NCBI RefSeq assembly: GCF_019059575.1
Contig: NW_024881845.1
Location: 496,001-560,000, forward strand
Source of the DNA: Amphibalanus amphitrite
Lineage: Eukaryota; Arthropoda; Thecostraca; Balanomorpha; Balanidae
Reading direction: 5' to 3'
Length of the DNA: 64,000 nucleotides
The notes beneath the pieces were generated by a model. It was given only the letters and a program-made list of their open reading frames with translations. It did not search any database and had not been told where the DNA came from. Numbering within the stretch: the first letter of the stretch is position 1; the number at the start of each line of letters is the position of its first letter. Of the stretch, positions 21,035-55,454 are shown one piece after another. A program made the translations under genes and the position numbers.

Positions 21035-23153
21035 TGGAGTGATTTCTTTTTCAGTGTAATGCCATCTGCTGCAATGAGCACTCACAGCCGTTTTTTTAAC
21101 GCAATTACGAAGGTGTTGGTGATAGACATATGCTCATCCTTCTACCCATCAGCTTATCCAGGCTCACCCGTGATGAGTTATCACCTATAGAAGTGTGGAG
21201 TGTAGACCCACATATGCTGGTTCCCCTATCCGGCTTTGATTGTCGATCTGCACACGGGGATGAACCATTGTGCCAGGAGCCCGGCGGCCACCAGGGTGAC
21301 CGTCTTTGCGAGAACTGGGTGCGTCCTTCTGGTTAGGATACTCTCACCCCACCGAGCGCAGACTTGGATACCATATCCTTCCCTGTTTTTGTTTCATAGG
21401 TTCGCACCAGTCTGGTATCTCAGACAATGCGACTTCCTCCATTCTGTCACCGCCATGACCGTGAACAGCAAAGACAGTATCAGGGATTTCCATATAATTT
21501 ACTCTCTGGGCGAACACCTGTACAAAAGGACACGATCTACCGAATAGCTACCGCACATAGTACAGTCGACACACGCGTTCACACCCCTCCGCCCGTACCG
21601 GCGGGGCTGCCAGTCCACCCAGGGACAGCGGCCCGCAGGCAGGCAGGCAGCAACACTGTAACAATACGTCCGTCCGGCGGCTGGCGGGCCGGGCCGTGAC
21701 CCGAGCTCAGGTCGGGTCAAGGTCATCGCCGGCGGCCATCTGAGATCAACGAGACCGCCTCACTCGACAAGCCAGAGTCTCCCGTACTGCGCCGTGCGCC
21801 CGCCGCTCAGGCTCCTCTGCGACCCGCCAGTCAAAGGTCCGATCAGCGGCGCTCGCTGCAACCACAGCTTACATGCGCTGCCAATAGGTGGCGCGCGCGA
21901 CGCAAACAGGCGCCAGCCAGTACGATATCCGGGAACGCAGACAAGATCCAAAACTAATGCCAGTCTTAAACCGATAAAATAATGTCATAGAAGCCCGAGG
22001 GGCGCATCTCTAACCATCCTAGAAGCGCCATATGCAAAATGCCGGCAACAATATTGCAATCATCACAAACTACTAAAGGTACACAACTTAAAACCAAACA
22101 ACATGGCGGCAACGGCCGCGCCGTAGCCAGTATCAGAGAGAACTCTAAAATAGGCAGAGTGCGCACCGCATCCAGTAGGGTCCATCGTATCTAGACATCC
22201 TGCACCGAACATCATCCAAGCCTAATCAGTTTATCGACGGCAGAGCCTTCAATCCGGCCGTGTAAGAGTAATGGAGCTAGTGAAGGCACACCAGTGATCC
22301 TCTTGTGCAGGGTGGGACAGTGGACCCGGGGGACAGGTGGGAAGGTGGGAGGTGGTCGGGGAGGGCACTCACGCGCCGCCGGCCGTCCATTGGCACTAGC
22401 TCTGCATCGGCGACCTCTGACTGCACTGAAAGACACGGCCGCCACGGGGGTGGGGGGGGGGGGGGGGGAGGACGGCCGGCGACCGCCGAAAGGCACGGCG
22501 GCTCGGCGGCGGGCCGTCCGCAGACGCGCCCACCGCGCGGCGCTCAGTTCACACACATAGAGCCCGTCCGTCCACACAGCGAGCCCGCAGAGCGGCTCTT
22601 CTATGTACACAAACACATTCCTTCTCCCGACATATCGTCACAACGCACGCAAACAAGCACACACACGGGCGCAGACACAAAGCACGTGCGCTGGCTTATC
22701 ACGGACCTCTAGCGGCGCGAGTTTTCTGACACTGGCGCGTGCTCTCTGGGTCCTCTCAGTCCCCGCCAGTCCTCGTAGAGGTCCTCTCGACTCAGAGATC
22801 AGAGCCAGCCCGGTCTCTTTGCTGGCAGATCGGCAGAGGCCTGGGCCGGCCCTCATTTAGACAGAGCGCGAAGGAGGTACGAATTTCGGTCGTACCTGGA
22901 CGCCGCGGGATGACACCAGTCCGTCTGCCACGGTCTAGGTTAGACCACTGGTGACGGATACACGTGGTGCTGAAGCGATGGTGTCGGTGGTGATGTGATG
23001 ATTGTAGCGGCGGTGGTGATAAATGATTCCAACACCAACATCTGTCGTCAGAGTTTATCCTCCGACTTCGCCCACTCCAGTGACATCAGCTTTCATCCCT
23101 CGCAGCTAGGCGGCAGCACATCAATGACGTCAGTGACGTGCATCAGGCCGACA
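21035..23153. other. region downstream of sd, includes its 3' UTR
   Basis: The bases just below 23,154 must be sd 3' UTR. The stretch from 21,600 to 22,850 is GC- and CpG-rich and holds a G-tract (about 22,450-22,467) and open frames without any conserved protein. I see no second gene here. Confidence 0.5.
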
Positions 23154-41432
<18,279 letters not shown>

Positions 41433-41449
41433 CTGTGGAAAGAGGGAGA

Positions 41450-41650
41450 AAGAGTGTCAAAATTAGGTGAAATAAGGGAGCCGAAGTATCAAAGGCAGGC
41501 GGAAAGGGGAGAGAAAGTGTCAAGATCAGGCGAAACAAGGGAGAAGTGTCATAATTAGACGGAAAAGGGAGGTAGTGTCAAAACTAAACGGCACCAGGGC
41601 AAGACGGTCGGTGTGTCTGAATTAGACGAAATAGGAAGGGGTGTTAAAGT
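41450..41650. repeat. degenerate minisatellite just upstream of the sd N-terminal exon
   Basis: Five or six units of roughly 33-38 bp built on AGTGTCAAAATTAGGCGAAA and GGGAG recur with heavy divergence. On the sd strand the run is rich in CTCCC and TTTC and ends at the exon acceptor. Confidence 0.6.
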
Positions 41651-41654
41651 CGGC

Positions 41655-44284
41655 AGGACGGACCGCAGTGCACAGACACTGTTTGTGTGCACGGCTGAAC
41701 AGCCGGGGACGCGTCAACGGCGTGCACTTTTAGCCGGATGCCGTGTATCAAACCGCAAAATGGCGTTGCATGCAAAGTGCAGCCAAACAACGAACCGTAC
41801 TGACACACAGGCACGGCGGAAGAATGCAGAATATCGGGTACAACCGGTGCACCGCCATCTTTGGCAGTGGATGATGCACCAACAATGTGTTTTCATCATA
41901 TTGTTTGACAATATGATTCTTGAAAGGCAGCCGTTTTCTCGTAAACAATCTGCAATTGAGTAAATATTTTCGTTCTTTGCAGTCAAACCGCTATCAAATC
42001 GTGACAAAGAACAAAAATACAACGGTGGTTACTACCCGCAGGCCGCAAGGAAGACTTCCAGTACCCTGTGCCACCACCCACGCGCCCACATGGCCCGTCC
42101 CGCCCCCTCAGCCAGCACCACCCCACCCCCAGCCGGCACCAGCCGCGCAAACACCAACACCAGCCGCAGCCGTCACCAGGCCGGCCAGAGAGCGGATGTT
42201 GTCGTTGCACAGCCGCCAACGACCGCTGCCCTGTTTGCACGGACCCTCTTCATCCGCCGTGAACTGCGCATGACCGTGAACCCTCATCACGACCAAGAGC
42301 AGACCCGCCCCTCTCCCCCCTCTCCGCCAGACCGCCGTCGTTTGGCGCACGGCGCCAGGTAGTGTGTTCCGTGATTCACCCCCGCCACTGAGCCGAGCCG
42401 AGCCGAGACGAGCGAGACGGGTTGAGCCGACTGGCGTCAGTCGCTCGTAAACCAGCGGTCTCGGAGAGCCGGGCCCGCCTCCGGCTCCCCTCCCCGCCCA
42501 CGCGCCCGCCTCCCCTCCCCCGTCAGTGACCGGGTCATGGGAGGGCCGGAGCGGCGGCACAGCGGAGGGAGGGTCATTGGCGGAGCAGCAGCGGCGGCGG
42601 CGGCGGCGGCGCGGGTTGACCCTGGCCGCCGGCAGCGCCGCCGGGCGGCTGACTCACCGCCGGCCGTAAGGGCGAGAATCGCTCACAGCCGGGCGGCACG
42701 ACGCCCGTACGGCCCGGCCGTACACAGACGGGTGAGTCAGCCGATTCGCGGCGGCGGCGGCTGACCGCAGGCGGCCGCGTACGGCGCCCCGGCGCCGGGG
42801 AGGGCACTCGAGGAACCGGGACGCTTTCTTTTGCGGACGTGACTGTGCCACCGCACAATGTCTGCGCGCCCCCACCTGCCGCTAGCTTCCCCGCCCCACA
42901 GAAAAGTCACCCTCTGACAATCGCACCTCACGGCGTCCCTATCCGCACCCATTTCGACCATTCGTCTCACCCCGCCCATCACTTCTCACCATGTTTTTAC
43001 AGCTCCAAATCCCACACACTCACCACCGAGGGATAAATCACTGTTTCGCTCCGCCAGCGCCTTGAGTTACCACCTCACCACTCCAATCGTTCCTCCGAAT
43101 CCCCTCCGCCCCGCCTCGGAGCGTTGACAGGCCAGTGGGCACACCTTTCGGCGGTCTCTCAGCAGGCGGCCGGCTGCTCTGCAGACTCGGGGGCAGGGCT
43201 GATAAACAGAGCCGGCCTGGTGCCACAGTAGGCCAGTAGGCCGAGACAGACACAGGTGCGGTCGGCCAGTCGCCTCGGCAATAGAGCAGAGAGTCGCGAC
43301 AGACAGGCGCCACTTCGCAGCGAGATGAACCACGTAATGGTCCGGACCAGAGGGGGACCACTAGCTCTGACGTCGTGGGCCATCGGGGCCATCATTGGAT
43401 CATCTCCAATCCCAGTGAGACCATCAAACGACCGCGAAACGTCTCCCAACCACCACTGGCGGCGCGGGATTAACTACCGGTCTGTACGACCACCAGCCTG
43501 ATTATCTGTCCGTCAGCCGCAGAGCCGCAGAAGACCACCGGCGCACCGGCAGACCGCAAGTCATGGAACACCATCATAGCCCACCAATACCGCTGCCACA
43601 GCCATCACCGACCACAGTTCGCCACCAAAGGCTCACTATCCCTACCTCAGCGTCTAACCACTACCGCACGGGGCACAGCCATTCCACCCAGCACCCTTCC
43701 CCGAACATCCCCCTCCCCCCCCCCCCACACACACACACCACAACGCACCGCCCCGACCAGCTAACGGCATAATGACACCGTGAGCGGCCTCTGATCAGTG
43801 ACGGCTAATTGAAGGGTACGGGGACACGTGTAAGAACCGTTCCACCACGGCCACCCGCCGCCACACGTCGTGGGGTGAGGAAGGACGCCGAGGGTCTACG
43901 GCGAAACGCCAGTAGATTACCGGGGGTTGTAAAGTGCAGAGGTTGTGGTGGAAATGGGGGGAAGGGGAGAAGGGAGACACGAGGTTGTTGCCTCTCTGTT
44001 GCCGCGCGCAGTGGGGGTGGGATGAGAAATCCTCCATCGCTGAGCCTGTGCAGCCAGGTTTACCATCCGCGTTATTGTGAGACGGCTCAGCCATTACCTT
44101 CTGCATGCGGTTGGGCTATAGCCACAGCAAGAGGCGTCAGGGTTTGTGGTTACCAAGGCTTCACACAGACGAACCACAGACAACTCCAGTCGGCGTAACG
44201 CTAACGCCGACAACACCATCCACAGCGAAGGAGGCAACAAGCGTCCTACCATCCCACAACTCCAGTAGACGCAACGATAGCGCT
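41655..44284. other. GC/CpG-rich stretch upstream of the sd N-terminal exon
   Basis: The segment at 42,060-43,500 is very CpG-rich with a GGC-triplet run at about 42,588-42,612. Several long open frames on both strands reflect base composition. No conserved protein is seen. It may hold untranslated sd exons or a promoter. Confidence 0.4.
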
Positions 44285-44292
44285 GTCCACAC

Positions 44293-45988
44293 TAGTGATG
44301 TCATTTTCCAAAAAATGTCTGACCGATACCGACCGAAACCAAAATTTGGGGAAAATTTCCGACCGAATACCGACCGATAAATCCCAAGCCAAAATTTGAC
44401 CGAAATTTGACCGAAATTCTATTTGTTATTACTCTACCCCAAAATTAAAATATTTGGCAAATTCTGATGGAAAATAATGGGAAATGGCATTTCAGTCCAA
44501 GTTCAGTCAATCCTTAGCCACTGCAAAATACATTTTGTGGTAGAAGTTACATTGCTGAGGGTAGCAACACATGGACCTCAGCATTTCACAGATTTGGTTA
44601 ATTAGAATTGTCAAGAATCTACTGTGGTCTATGTAAGGAAGAATGCTCATTCATGTTGCAAAAGCACGATCAATTAGCAAGTCAAATGGTTGGTAATAGG
44701 TATCTATGTTCATGACAACATTCCCTAGGAGAAAAGGCGGAATCAACACACCACAAAACACATCAAAACTGCTTGGAAACTTGCCTTGAGCCTTGAGATG
44801 TGGTCTGAGATACCCTACAAAGAATTTGACACTGAAAATCCAGCTGAAAAGGCAGGTACTAGGTAGCTCTGAGCTTGAATTTTGTCCCAAAAATGAAATG
44901 AAAATTCATTAACAGGCACTTTGTCTTATCTCTTGTTTTTCTTATCTTTACAAGAAAACAAAATATGCAGAGACAAAACTAATACAAAGTGGCGCCAAAG
45001 TGGCGCAAAAGTAATAGAAGAACCAAGGATTGACTTTTTAAGATCCTCTCTTCCCTAACGAAAGGATGTATGATGATGACGTAATATTTATTTATATGCC
45101 CTTTTGGTAGAATTATTGGAGGGAAATTAATTTTCTTGTAGTGGATTACACTCACAATGTTGATTTCATTAGAATTAAATATCGTGTTGGATCATTTACA
45201 TCAAAAAATAATAATTCACGAGTCAGCATGTAACAATCCAAAACTTTTTTTGCAGCAACTTAATCAGCTGGTTTAAAGTCTCTGTTATGGCGCATCTGTT
45301 TCGAAATCCTTCCTTGTGTTTGGAATGTGGAAGATTCCAGAAATTGGACATGGGCCGAATCTGTAGTTTTTGTCAAGATTCCTATGTTTTTATGTTGTGG
45401 TCATCTAGATTTCAAACATTTGGTTGGTACCTGCAATATTTAAGGAGAATGTGGAATAGTAGAACACCTGTGAAATGTAAATGTGATCACTGCTAAGTGC
45501 TAAGTGGTAACTGTCCAGTCTTCAGAAACACATTTCAGTAATTCAAGTTATTTTTGTCCTTGCATTTTTGATGACTGTATAATGATTTTTGCAGGCAATA
45601 CTTCTTTGATTACAGGTGAAATTTAACAGTTAGACTGGAATAGAGTTTCAAAATTGTGTGTACTTGTGGGGCCAACTGAGTCAAAATCAGCCTGCTTGTA
45701 GTTGTGGTTGGACAATGGGTGGCTGCTGCCTGCTGGGTGGGATGGCTAATGAAGTTGCCAAAATGTGGCATTTGACATTTGGGGGAAATTTTGCAACTCT
45801 ATCATTAACATCCCAATAAATTTCATTTTAACTAGGCAAAAATGGAATACTTTCTCTTTTTGAAAATGGTTTCACTGGCAGGGTGACCGAAAGTGTCCGA
45901 TTTTTGGGGGGCCTGACCGACCGATTACCAAATCGGTCAGCATATATTTTCGGTAACCGAAATTTTCGGTAACCGATTGACACCACTA
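44293..45988. mobile_element. Ac-like hAT non-autonomous element (1.70 kb)
   Basis: A perfect 8-bp duplication GTCCACAC flanks it (44,285-44,292 and 45,989-45,996). The termini are TAGTGATGTCA and, inwards, TAGTGGTGTCA, with 10 of 11 bases matching and close to the maize Ac terminus TAGGGATGAAA. Subterminal ACCGAAA/GACCGA repeats crowd both ends, a likely transposase-binding pattern. The interior is AT-rich, in contrast to its GC-rich surroundings, and has no transposase frame. Confidence 0.88.
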
Positions 45989-46424
45989 GTCCACACCGTC
46001 CTCAGCGTCGGCGGCAAGCCCTCTGTACTCGTATAACTCAACTCCGTCGGCTCGTCCTGGAGGACAGAGGGACAGAGGAAATGCCTGCGTGGGAGTCTCC
46101 TCCGCGCGACTCCTGAGACGGCGATCAGCGCGGTCGTGACTAGTCAGCCGCTGAGTCACCGCATTAGCCGATGACTCACCGAGACAGGTAACACTCGGCG
46201 CCCGGCGAGAGATAGTGTTATCCAAACGGGTCACCAGATGTCCCACATCTAACTGGCTCTCTCGGCCGGCGAGGGTGCGCCGCGCTAATTGTTCAGTGTG
46301 AAAGGGCAAAGCCGCAAAGTGTCTCTCCCCTCCACTCTCTGCACGTTTGTCATTGTAGCACTCGGCTCATATTTGCAACACTTCTCTCATCCCTCCAGTC
46401 TCCTTTCCTCTGTATCTGTCTGTG

Positions 46425-50234
<3,810 letters not shown>

Positions 50235-50242
50235 ATCTAGAC

Positions 50243-51369
50243 CAGTGGTCGGCAGGTCATTCGGGGTTGTGCCCCCTTTTTGGGCGCCAGGCAGGGCCAT
50301 TACCCCCACCTACCAGACCCCATTGCTGACACAACCAAGTTTACTGAAATTCCGTACCTTTCTGGAACTCTTTGGGTATTTCTGCATTTCCGATGCAGCA
50401 AATTTAAAACATGACACTTCCTCCACAAAGTATTTAATATATCCCATTTAACCCTTGTACATATAGGGGCGGCGGGTGTTTTTTCATTAAAAGCTCACGT
50501 AAAAGCCGTTGGATCACGACCAAATTGTACCCTCGAGCCAAGCATTTTTTTTTCTTTACCTGCCTGGGAAAACCTGAGGCCAGTTTTACCAACAGAAAAA
50601 TAGCCGCCTGCCGAAGTTTTTGCCTAAAAACCGCTGCATATACGATGAGCATGCGCTTCACATACGATGAGTAAGCGCGATGAGCATTTAAGTGGATAGG
50701 GCTTTACCGCTTACCGTATTTACGCTTTACCGTATGTGAAGCGGTCTTTAGGCGAAAAATTCCGGCAGGCGGCTATTTTTATGTCGGTAAAGTGGCCTCT
50801 GGACCCATAATGATCATGATTGGCTTATGAGCTTTTTCTGGAGATCATCTTGAGCCATAAAATCTCACTTCAAGAAGTTATAGCGGGTCCCGATTTTCTC
50901 GACACTTATCTTTGACCTCCTGAATGAGACGAAATGACGAAGGACCTTAAAAATGGGCAGCAGCGGCTTCCTATAGTCACGGGTAATACGCTCGTTTTTT
51001 TATGCACAGCTCCATCTCAGAGTCCGAGAGGCCGCGGGGGTCCGATCGGCTCCTCCCCCTTACGTTAGCGGCTGTGGAGACGCCAACAGACGGGCGACGG
51101 TTAAAAATTGCAGCTGCTTTTGTACGACTGTACGGAGCCGCGTTGAGATGGTGAGGCGAGCAGCTACGTGAAAATTGGTATCTAATCAATGTGTGCTGTG
51201 CCTTTGACCGGGGCTAATCTTTGAACCCTGGAATGCAACAGTCACGAATGTTTCATCAATGGAGCCACTAACTCCAAAAAGATAAGTTTTCTCAGAATCC
51301 CTCATTACCCCCACCGAAAGGGCTCCATTACCCCCAAAGGGGGCATGCCCCACCATTTGCCGACCCCTG
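50243..51369. mobile_element. hAT-type element (1.13 kb) with nested foldback
   Basis: A perfect 8-bp duplication ATCTAGAC flanks it (50,235-50,242 and 51,370-51,377). The termini are CAGTGGTCGGCA on the left and CAGGGGTCGGCAAA inwards from the right. Internal sequence at 50,480-50,545 and 50,870-51,000 resembles the Transib-like core (for example GATCACGACCAAA, and GAAGGACCTTAAAAATGGG). There is no transposase. Confidence 0.87.
50565..50805. repeat. foldback inside the hAT element
   Basis: Arms of about 63 bp, sharing AAAAATAGCCGCCTGCCG, face each other at about 50,571-50,634 and 50,742-50,801. The spacer is rich in CGCTTACCG and CATACGATGAG motifs. It splits the Transib-like core of the hAT element. 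Confidence 0.7.
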
Positions 51370-51377
51370 ATCTAGAC

Positions 51378-54137
51378 GGCTTTGTGTCCACTTGGACGGT
51401 GCGATGGTTTAGGTATTATCACCGTGCGCCGGGCATTCAGAAGTCGTGAGTCATAAGCTAGCGAGAGGCTGGCGGATTTGTGAGTTACAGTGAAATTGTC
51501 CTCACAAAACTGAGAGCGGATAAGGTAGATACCAGCGTCGTTTAAGATTTCGAGGTCCTTAGCGCAATCATAGATCGTTGGTAACACACTTCTTCACACA
51601 AGTACTTGCAGAGAATAAATAGTACTCAAAAGTAATCCGAGAAAAAGAAACGATAAAGCCCATTTAACATGTTCCACTTACTTTTGAAATTCAGAACAAT
51701 GCAGGGATGCCAGATAGCATGCACGTCAAACCATCAAACTAATCCCATACTATTATACGCCTGACGCAACTCAATGGATGTATCAACGCTCTATCATGCA
51801 GCCATTCGATGTCAGCGTACTTGGAATAACTGAGCTCGAGATATGCCAATCGAACACTTGTGTCTCGGGACTCCCACATAAGCCCGGTAGCCATTCAACA
51901 GCTGCGATAACCGGGGTGAAATCTGGCCACAGTGCATCCGACAGGCAGAGCGGTGAGGCACGTGAGGCAGAGGGGGGAGGCGCGCCACCCGATAGTGCCA
52001 CTGACTGTGACCTTGGGCGCGGGATTTGGTATCGCGTCACGGCGCTCAGAGGCCGTGACGGTGACGGTGTTCGGTGAGCGAGCACGGCGTGACACCGCCG
52101 CGCACGTCAGAGCACGCCCAGAGCACGTCCCGGAGCACGCCCTTTAGCTCGGCTGAAGCACGGCTAGGATGCGGTCCCATGCTCCGTCGCTGGCCTACGT
52201 CCGTTTCGCTGTGGTTTTATCTGCACAGACGCACCCAGCTGCGGCTGATTGTTGGCAGCGATCCACTCGAGTGATTCGACCAATATCCTGGGGCGGGTTT
52301 AAATGATAACAGGACTTCATGCAGATAGATATTGAGTGTCGAGCAGCATGATGCCTGATGAAATACCGACAACACTAATACACAGTCATTACAAATCAAT
52401 GTATCAGCAATTCCATATCGAACGACCCGTGAATCATTGTCTGGGAAATATCTGATTCAATTGTCTGGCAGGTTAAATGATCCAACTCATGCCCGCAGGC
52501 TCATAGCGACAGGAACCATCGCCCGCAATGGGAACCGGGGCGGTTATGATGGTGTAACCAGTGGGGCGGCGGCGACTGTGTCAATTGTGAACGGCACAAC
52601 CGGCGAACCAGTGTCTAATGGCTGCTGAAAGCGGGGACCTAATTCGGCGGCCATGGGCCGAGCTGCTCGGCGTGAACTGGCCTTAATGGGCCGTCCGGCC
52701 GACTGCAACATCGTCACCCAGCCGACGACGAAGCCGATGACGGCGGCGATGATGGCGGCGGCGGCGGTTACGACTGAGCCAGCGATAGCGGCGCGCCGGC
52801 GACGGAACCGGCGCATAAACCGGCCGCATTAGCCATGCACACCGCACGCGACACCGGCAAATACAACAGAAACAACCATTAAAAAAGCATCAACACACAC
52901 AGCCGCCGTCGGCAATCGGGTGTTGATCGAGGCTTTACGCCGACCGGGCCCGCCTTGCAGTGCGGCGGATGGCGTGACCAAGGCCGGCCGGCCGGCTACA
53001 GTCGGCCGTGTGAGCCGCCCCAGGGCGCAGGTCAGCCCGGGGGGGGGGGGGGACAGTGGGTGACCGCGCGCTGGCATGGCAATACCCGGTCACCGTCTTG
53101 TCACGGTGGTTATGTTGGTTACAGCGAGACTCCCCAGAAACGCACTGCAGCTCACGGAATCTCGCCGACTCCGATTGACGTTTGAACAATGCGACACATA
53201 GCAAGAACAGCACGAGTTCTGTTCAACCACCGACTCGAACTACAAAAACAGCCGCAAAACACGACTGACCAAAAACGACCAGTTGTAAAACTAATTTCCA
53301 ATAATCCCACAAAAACTCTCCTGACTGTAATCGAACATGACATTGACAACAGCGGCGTTTGATCGAACCGTACTGAAAGCAGCCGTGGTAGTCACGCCCG
53401 GAGCGCTGAACACCGGACAGGATTGAGCCCCGATGCACGGGGCCAGCGCAGGTGGGGGTCGGCGCACACTGACGGCCGGGTCACGCACCACACGACGGGC
53501 GTAACGGTGGCCAGCGGAGCGTAACCCACGGCCACGGGCCGGGGCGGCGGGCTGACCCCGGGCGGGGACCGTGACCCCGACGAACTGTCACTACGCGGTA
53601 ATCGATTACTATAGCTACCAAAGGCGTGCTTGAAGGTAGATTGAATGAAGGTCTTTCGTTAAATGACACAATCCGTTTGACGCAGAGAATAGAAGATCAC
53701 TCAGCAAAGGCGTTTTCAATCGAAACAGCTGATAGTTACTCAATGTTCACATGTAGCTGGCCGTCTGCCGTATTCATGCAAAGGCAAATCATCGAATGAA
53801 AGGATAGCTTTCAACGTGACAATTACGTTTATATGATGTGCAGATATCCCATATTTACCCCGCCGGCGCATTAATCATTTCAGTTCCTGACAGACAGACT
53901 ATTGGAAAATATGGTCTACCAGAAACAAACTCGATTCCCGCTCCTTTCAACCCAATCTCAACATCCTCTTCCTTCCACGTTGAGCACTATTTACACCGGA
54001 CATACACGAAACCAGGTTAAGCTACCCTTCTCTTCCCCATCCTCAACCCCTCAGGCGGAAAACAAACTCTCCCCTCTTCATCCCACCTCTGGAGGAGACC
54101 CTCTTGACCCGTCCCTATCTGGGGTGCGTATTGTTTA
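51378..54137. other. gene-free stretch
   Basis: No conserved frame is recognised. Short GC-rich blocks lie at 51,950-52,150, 52,620-52,830 and 52,940-53,060. The last ends in a G-tract. Confidence 0.45.
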
Positions 54138-54475
54138 GGCCAGGGTTCATAATGTCCAGGGCACAATGTGTCCAGTGCTCGAATTGGCCAGTGCCTTGAA
54201 TTGGCCCGTGTTCACATTGTCCAGGGATTACATGGTCCAAATGTGGCCAACTGGCTGCAGATAGGGTAAATTCAAAGAGGCCAGGGTTCATAATGTCCAG
54301 GGCACGATGTGTCCAGTGTTCGAAATGGCCAGGGTTCATAATGTCCAGGGTACGATGTGTCCGGTGTTCGAAATGGCCAGGGTTCATAATGTCCAGGGCA
54401 CGATGTGTCCAGTGTTCAAAATGGCCAGTGCCTTGAATGGGCCAGAGTTCATAGTGTCCAGGGATTACATAGTCA

Positions 54476-54540
54476 ACCCAACCCAACCCAACCCAACCCA
54501 ACCCAACCCAACCAAACCAAACCAAACCAAACCAAACCTC
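54476..54540. repeat. (CCCAA)n then (CCAAA)n pentamer runs
   Basis: About eight CCCAA units grade into about five CCAAA units immediately before the CCTAA run. Confidence 0.9.
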
Positions 54541-54634
54541 CTAACCTAACCTAACCTAACCTAACCTAACCTAACCTAACCTAACCTAACCTAACCTAAC
54601 CTAACCTAACCTAACCTAACCTAACCTAACCTAA
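54541..54634. repeat. interstitial arthropod telomere repeat (CCTAA)n
   Basis: About 19 perfect CTAAC pentamers, which is TTAGG on the minus strand, the ancestral arthropod telomere unit. The lack of errors suggests recent origin or recent expansion. Confidence 0.93.
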
Positions 54635-54684
54635 GGTAATGATGTTTGCCTACCGGGGATAAGGAAATAGTTTCTCGCATGAAT

Positions 54685-54803
54685 AGATTGCAAGCAATAG
54701 TAAATCAAATATTTTTAGGTTAAGTAGTTATGCATCAGGGCCTGAAGCCAGATACATAACCACTTAACCTAAAAATATTTGATTTACTATTGCCTGTAAT
54801 CTC
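54685..54803. repeat. inner foldback of the inverted-repeat element
   Basis: Arms of about 55 bp share CAATAGTAAATCAAATATTT and TTAGGTTAAGT, and face each other around GCCTGAAGCC. Confidence 0.85.
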
Positions 54804-55309
54804 TCCTAAGGCATTGCCTTCGGCACTGCACTGCTTCGCATTGAGCTGGTTCCGTGTTTTTTACATAATGACGTCACTATCAGTGACTATGTAATCCCTG
54901 GACATTATGCACTCTGGCCCATTCAAGGCACTGGCCATTTTGAACACTGGACTGTTCATATCGTGCCCTGGACATTATGAACCCTGGCCATTTCGAACAC
55001 TGGACACATCGTGTCCTGGACATTATGAACCCTGGCCATTTCGAACACTGGACACATCGTGCCCTGGACATTATGAACCCTGGCTTCTTTGAATATACCC
55101 TATCTGCAGCCAGTTGGCCGCATTTGGACCATGCAATCCCTGGACATTATGAACTCTGGCCCATTCAAGGCACTGGCCATTTCGACACTGGGCATATCGT
55201 ACCCTGGACATTATGAACCCTGGCCAGAATGAATGCTCCCCTCCCTCTCTGACGGACGGAATGCAAAGCCGTCCCTCCGTCCCGCAAACACCGGTCAGAC
55301 CCTTTCCTC

Positions 55310-55313
<4 letters not shown>

Positions 55314-55390
<77 letters not shown>
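55314..55390. repeat. (CT)n microsatellite, 77 bp
   Basis: A pure CT run on the plus strand, (GA)n on the sd strand, starting 27 bp past the candidate sd exon donor. Confidence 0.97.
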
Positions 55391-55393
<3 letters not shown>

Positions 55394-55416
55394 ACCAGCA
55401 GACATCAGCGACCCAC

Positions 55417-55454
55417 CTGATGGGAAACACGGCGCCACTGAGCATGGAGACCAT
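55417..55454 (-). CDS. candidate 5' coding exon of sd
   Basis: From ATG at 55,452-55,454 the frame reads MVSMLSGAVFPI plus two bases AG, followed by GTGGGT as a donor. Joined to the 41,432 acceptor it would complete a Ser codon and continue in the verified sd frame, so the phase fits. The frame stays open upstream for at least 140 bp, so the exon could be longer. A 77-bp (CT)n tract, (GA)n in the transcript, begins about 27 bp after the donor. I do not recognise the peptide as a known Scalloped N-terminus. A phase match alone occurs by chance one time in three. Confidence 0.25.

Larger units (their letters stand above)
54138..55225. mobile_element. 1.09-kb long-inverted-repeat element with telomere-like core
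   Basis: Left arm (54,138 to about 54,475) and right arm (about 54,888-55,225) are reverse complements made of 46-60-bp units such as CCAGGGTTCATAATGTCCAG. The outermost bases are GGCCAGGGTTCATAATGTCC on both ends. The centre holds pentamer runs and a smaller foldback. No target duplication was found. It is non-coding. Confidence 0.7.

Noticed and set aside
21236-22712. Open frames downstream of sd
   Set aside because: No conserved motif; composition-driven in a CpG-rich stretch.
44651-45496. Short frames inside the Ac-like hAT that might be transposase remnants
   Set aside because: No hAT dimerisation motif or zinc finger is visible; too short to support.
54115-55216. Repetitive frames with HWTHRALDIMNPGHFE-type units
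   Set aside because: They follow the tandem units of the inverted-repeat element on both strands and match no protein family.
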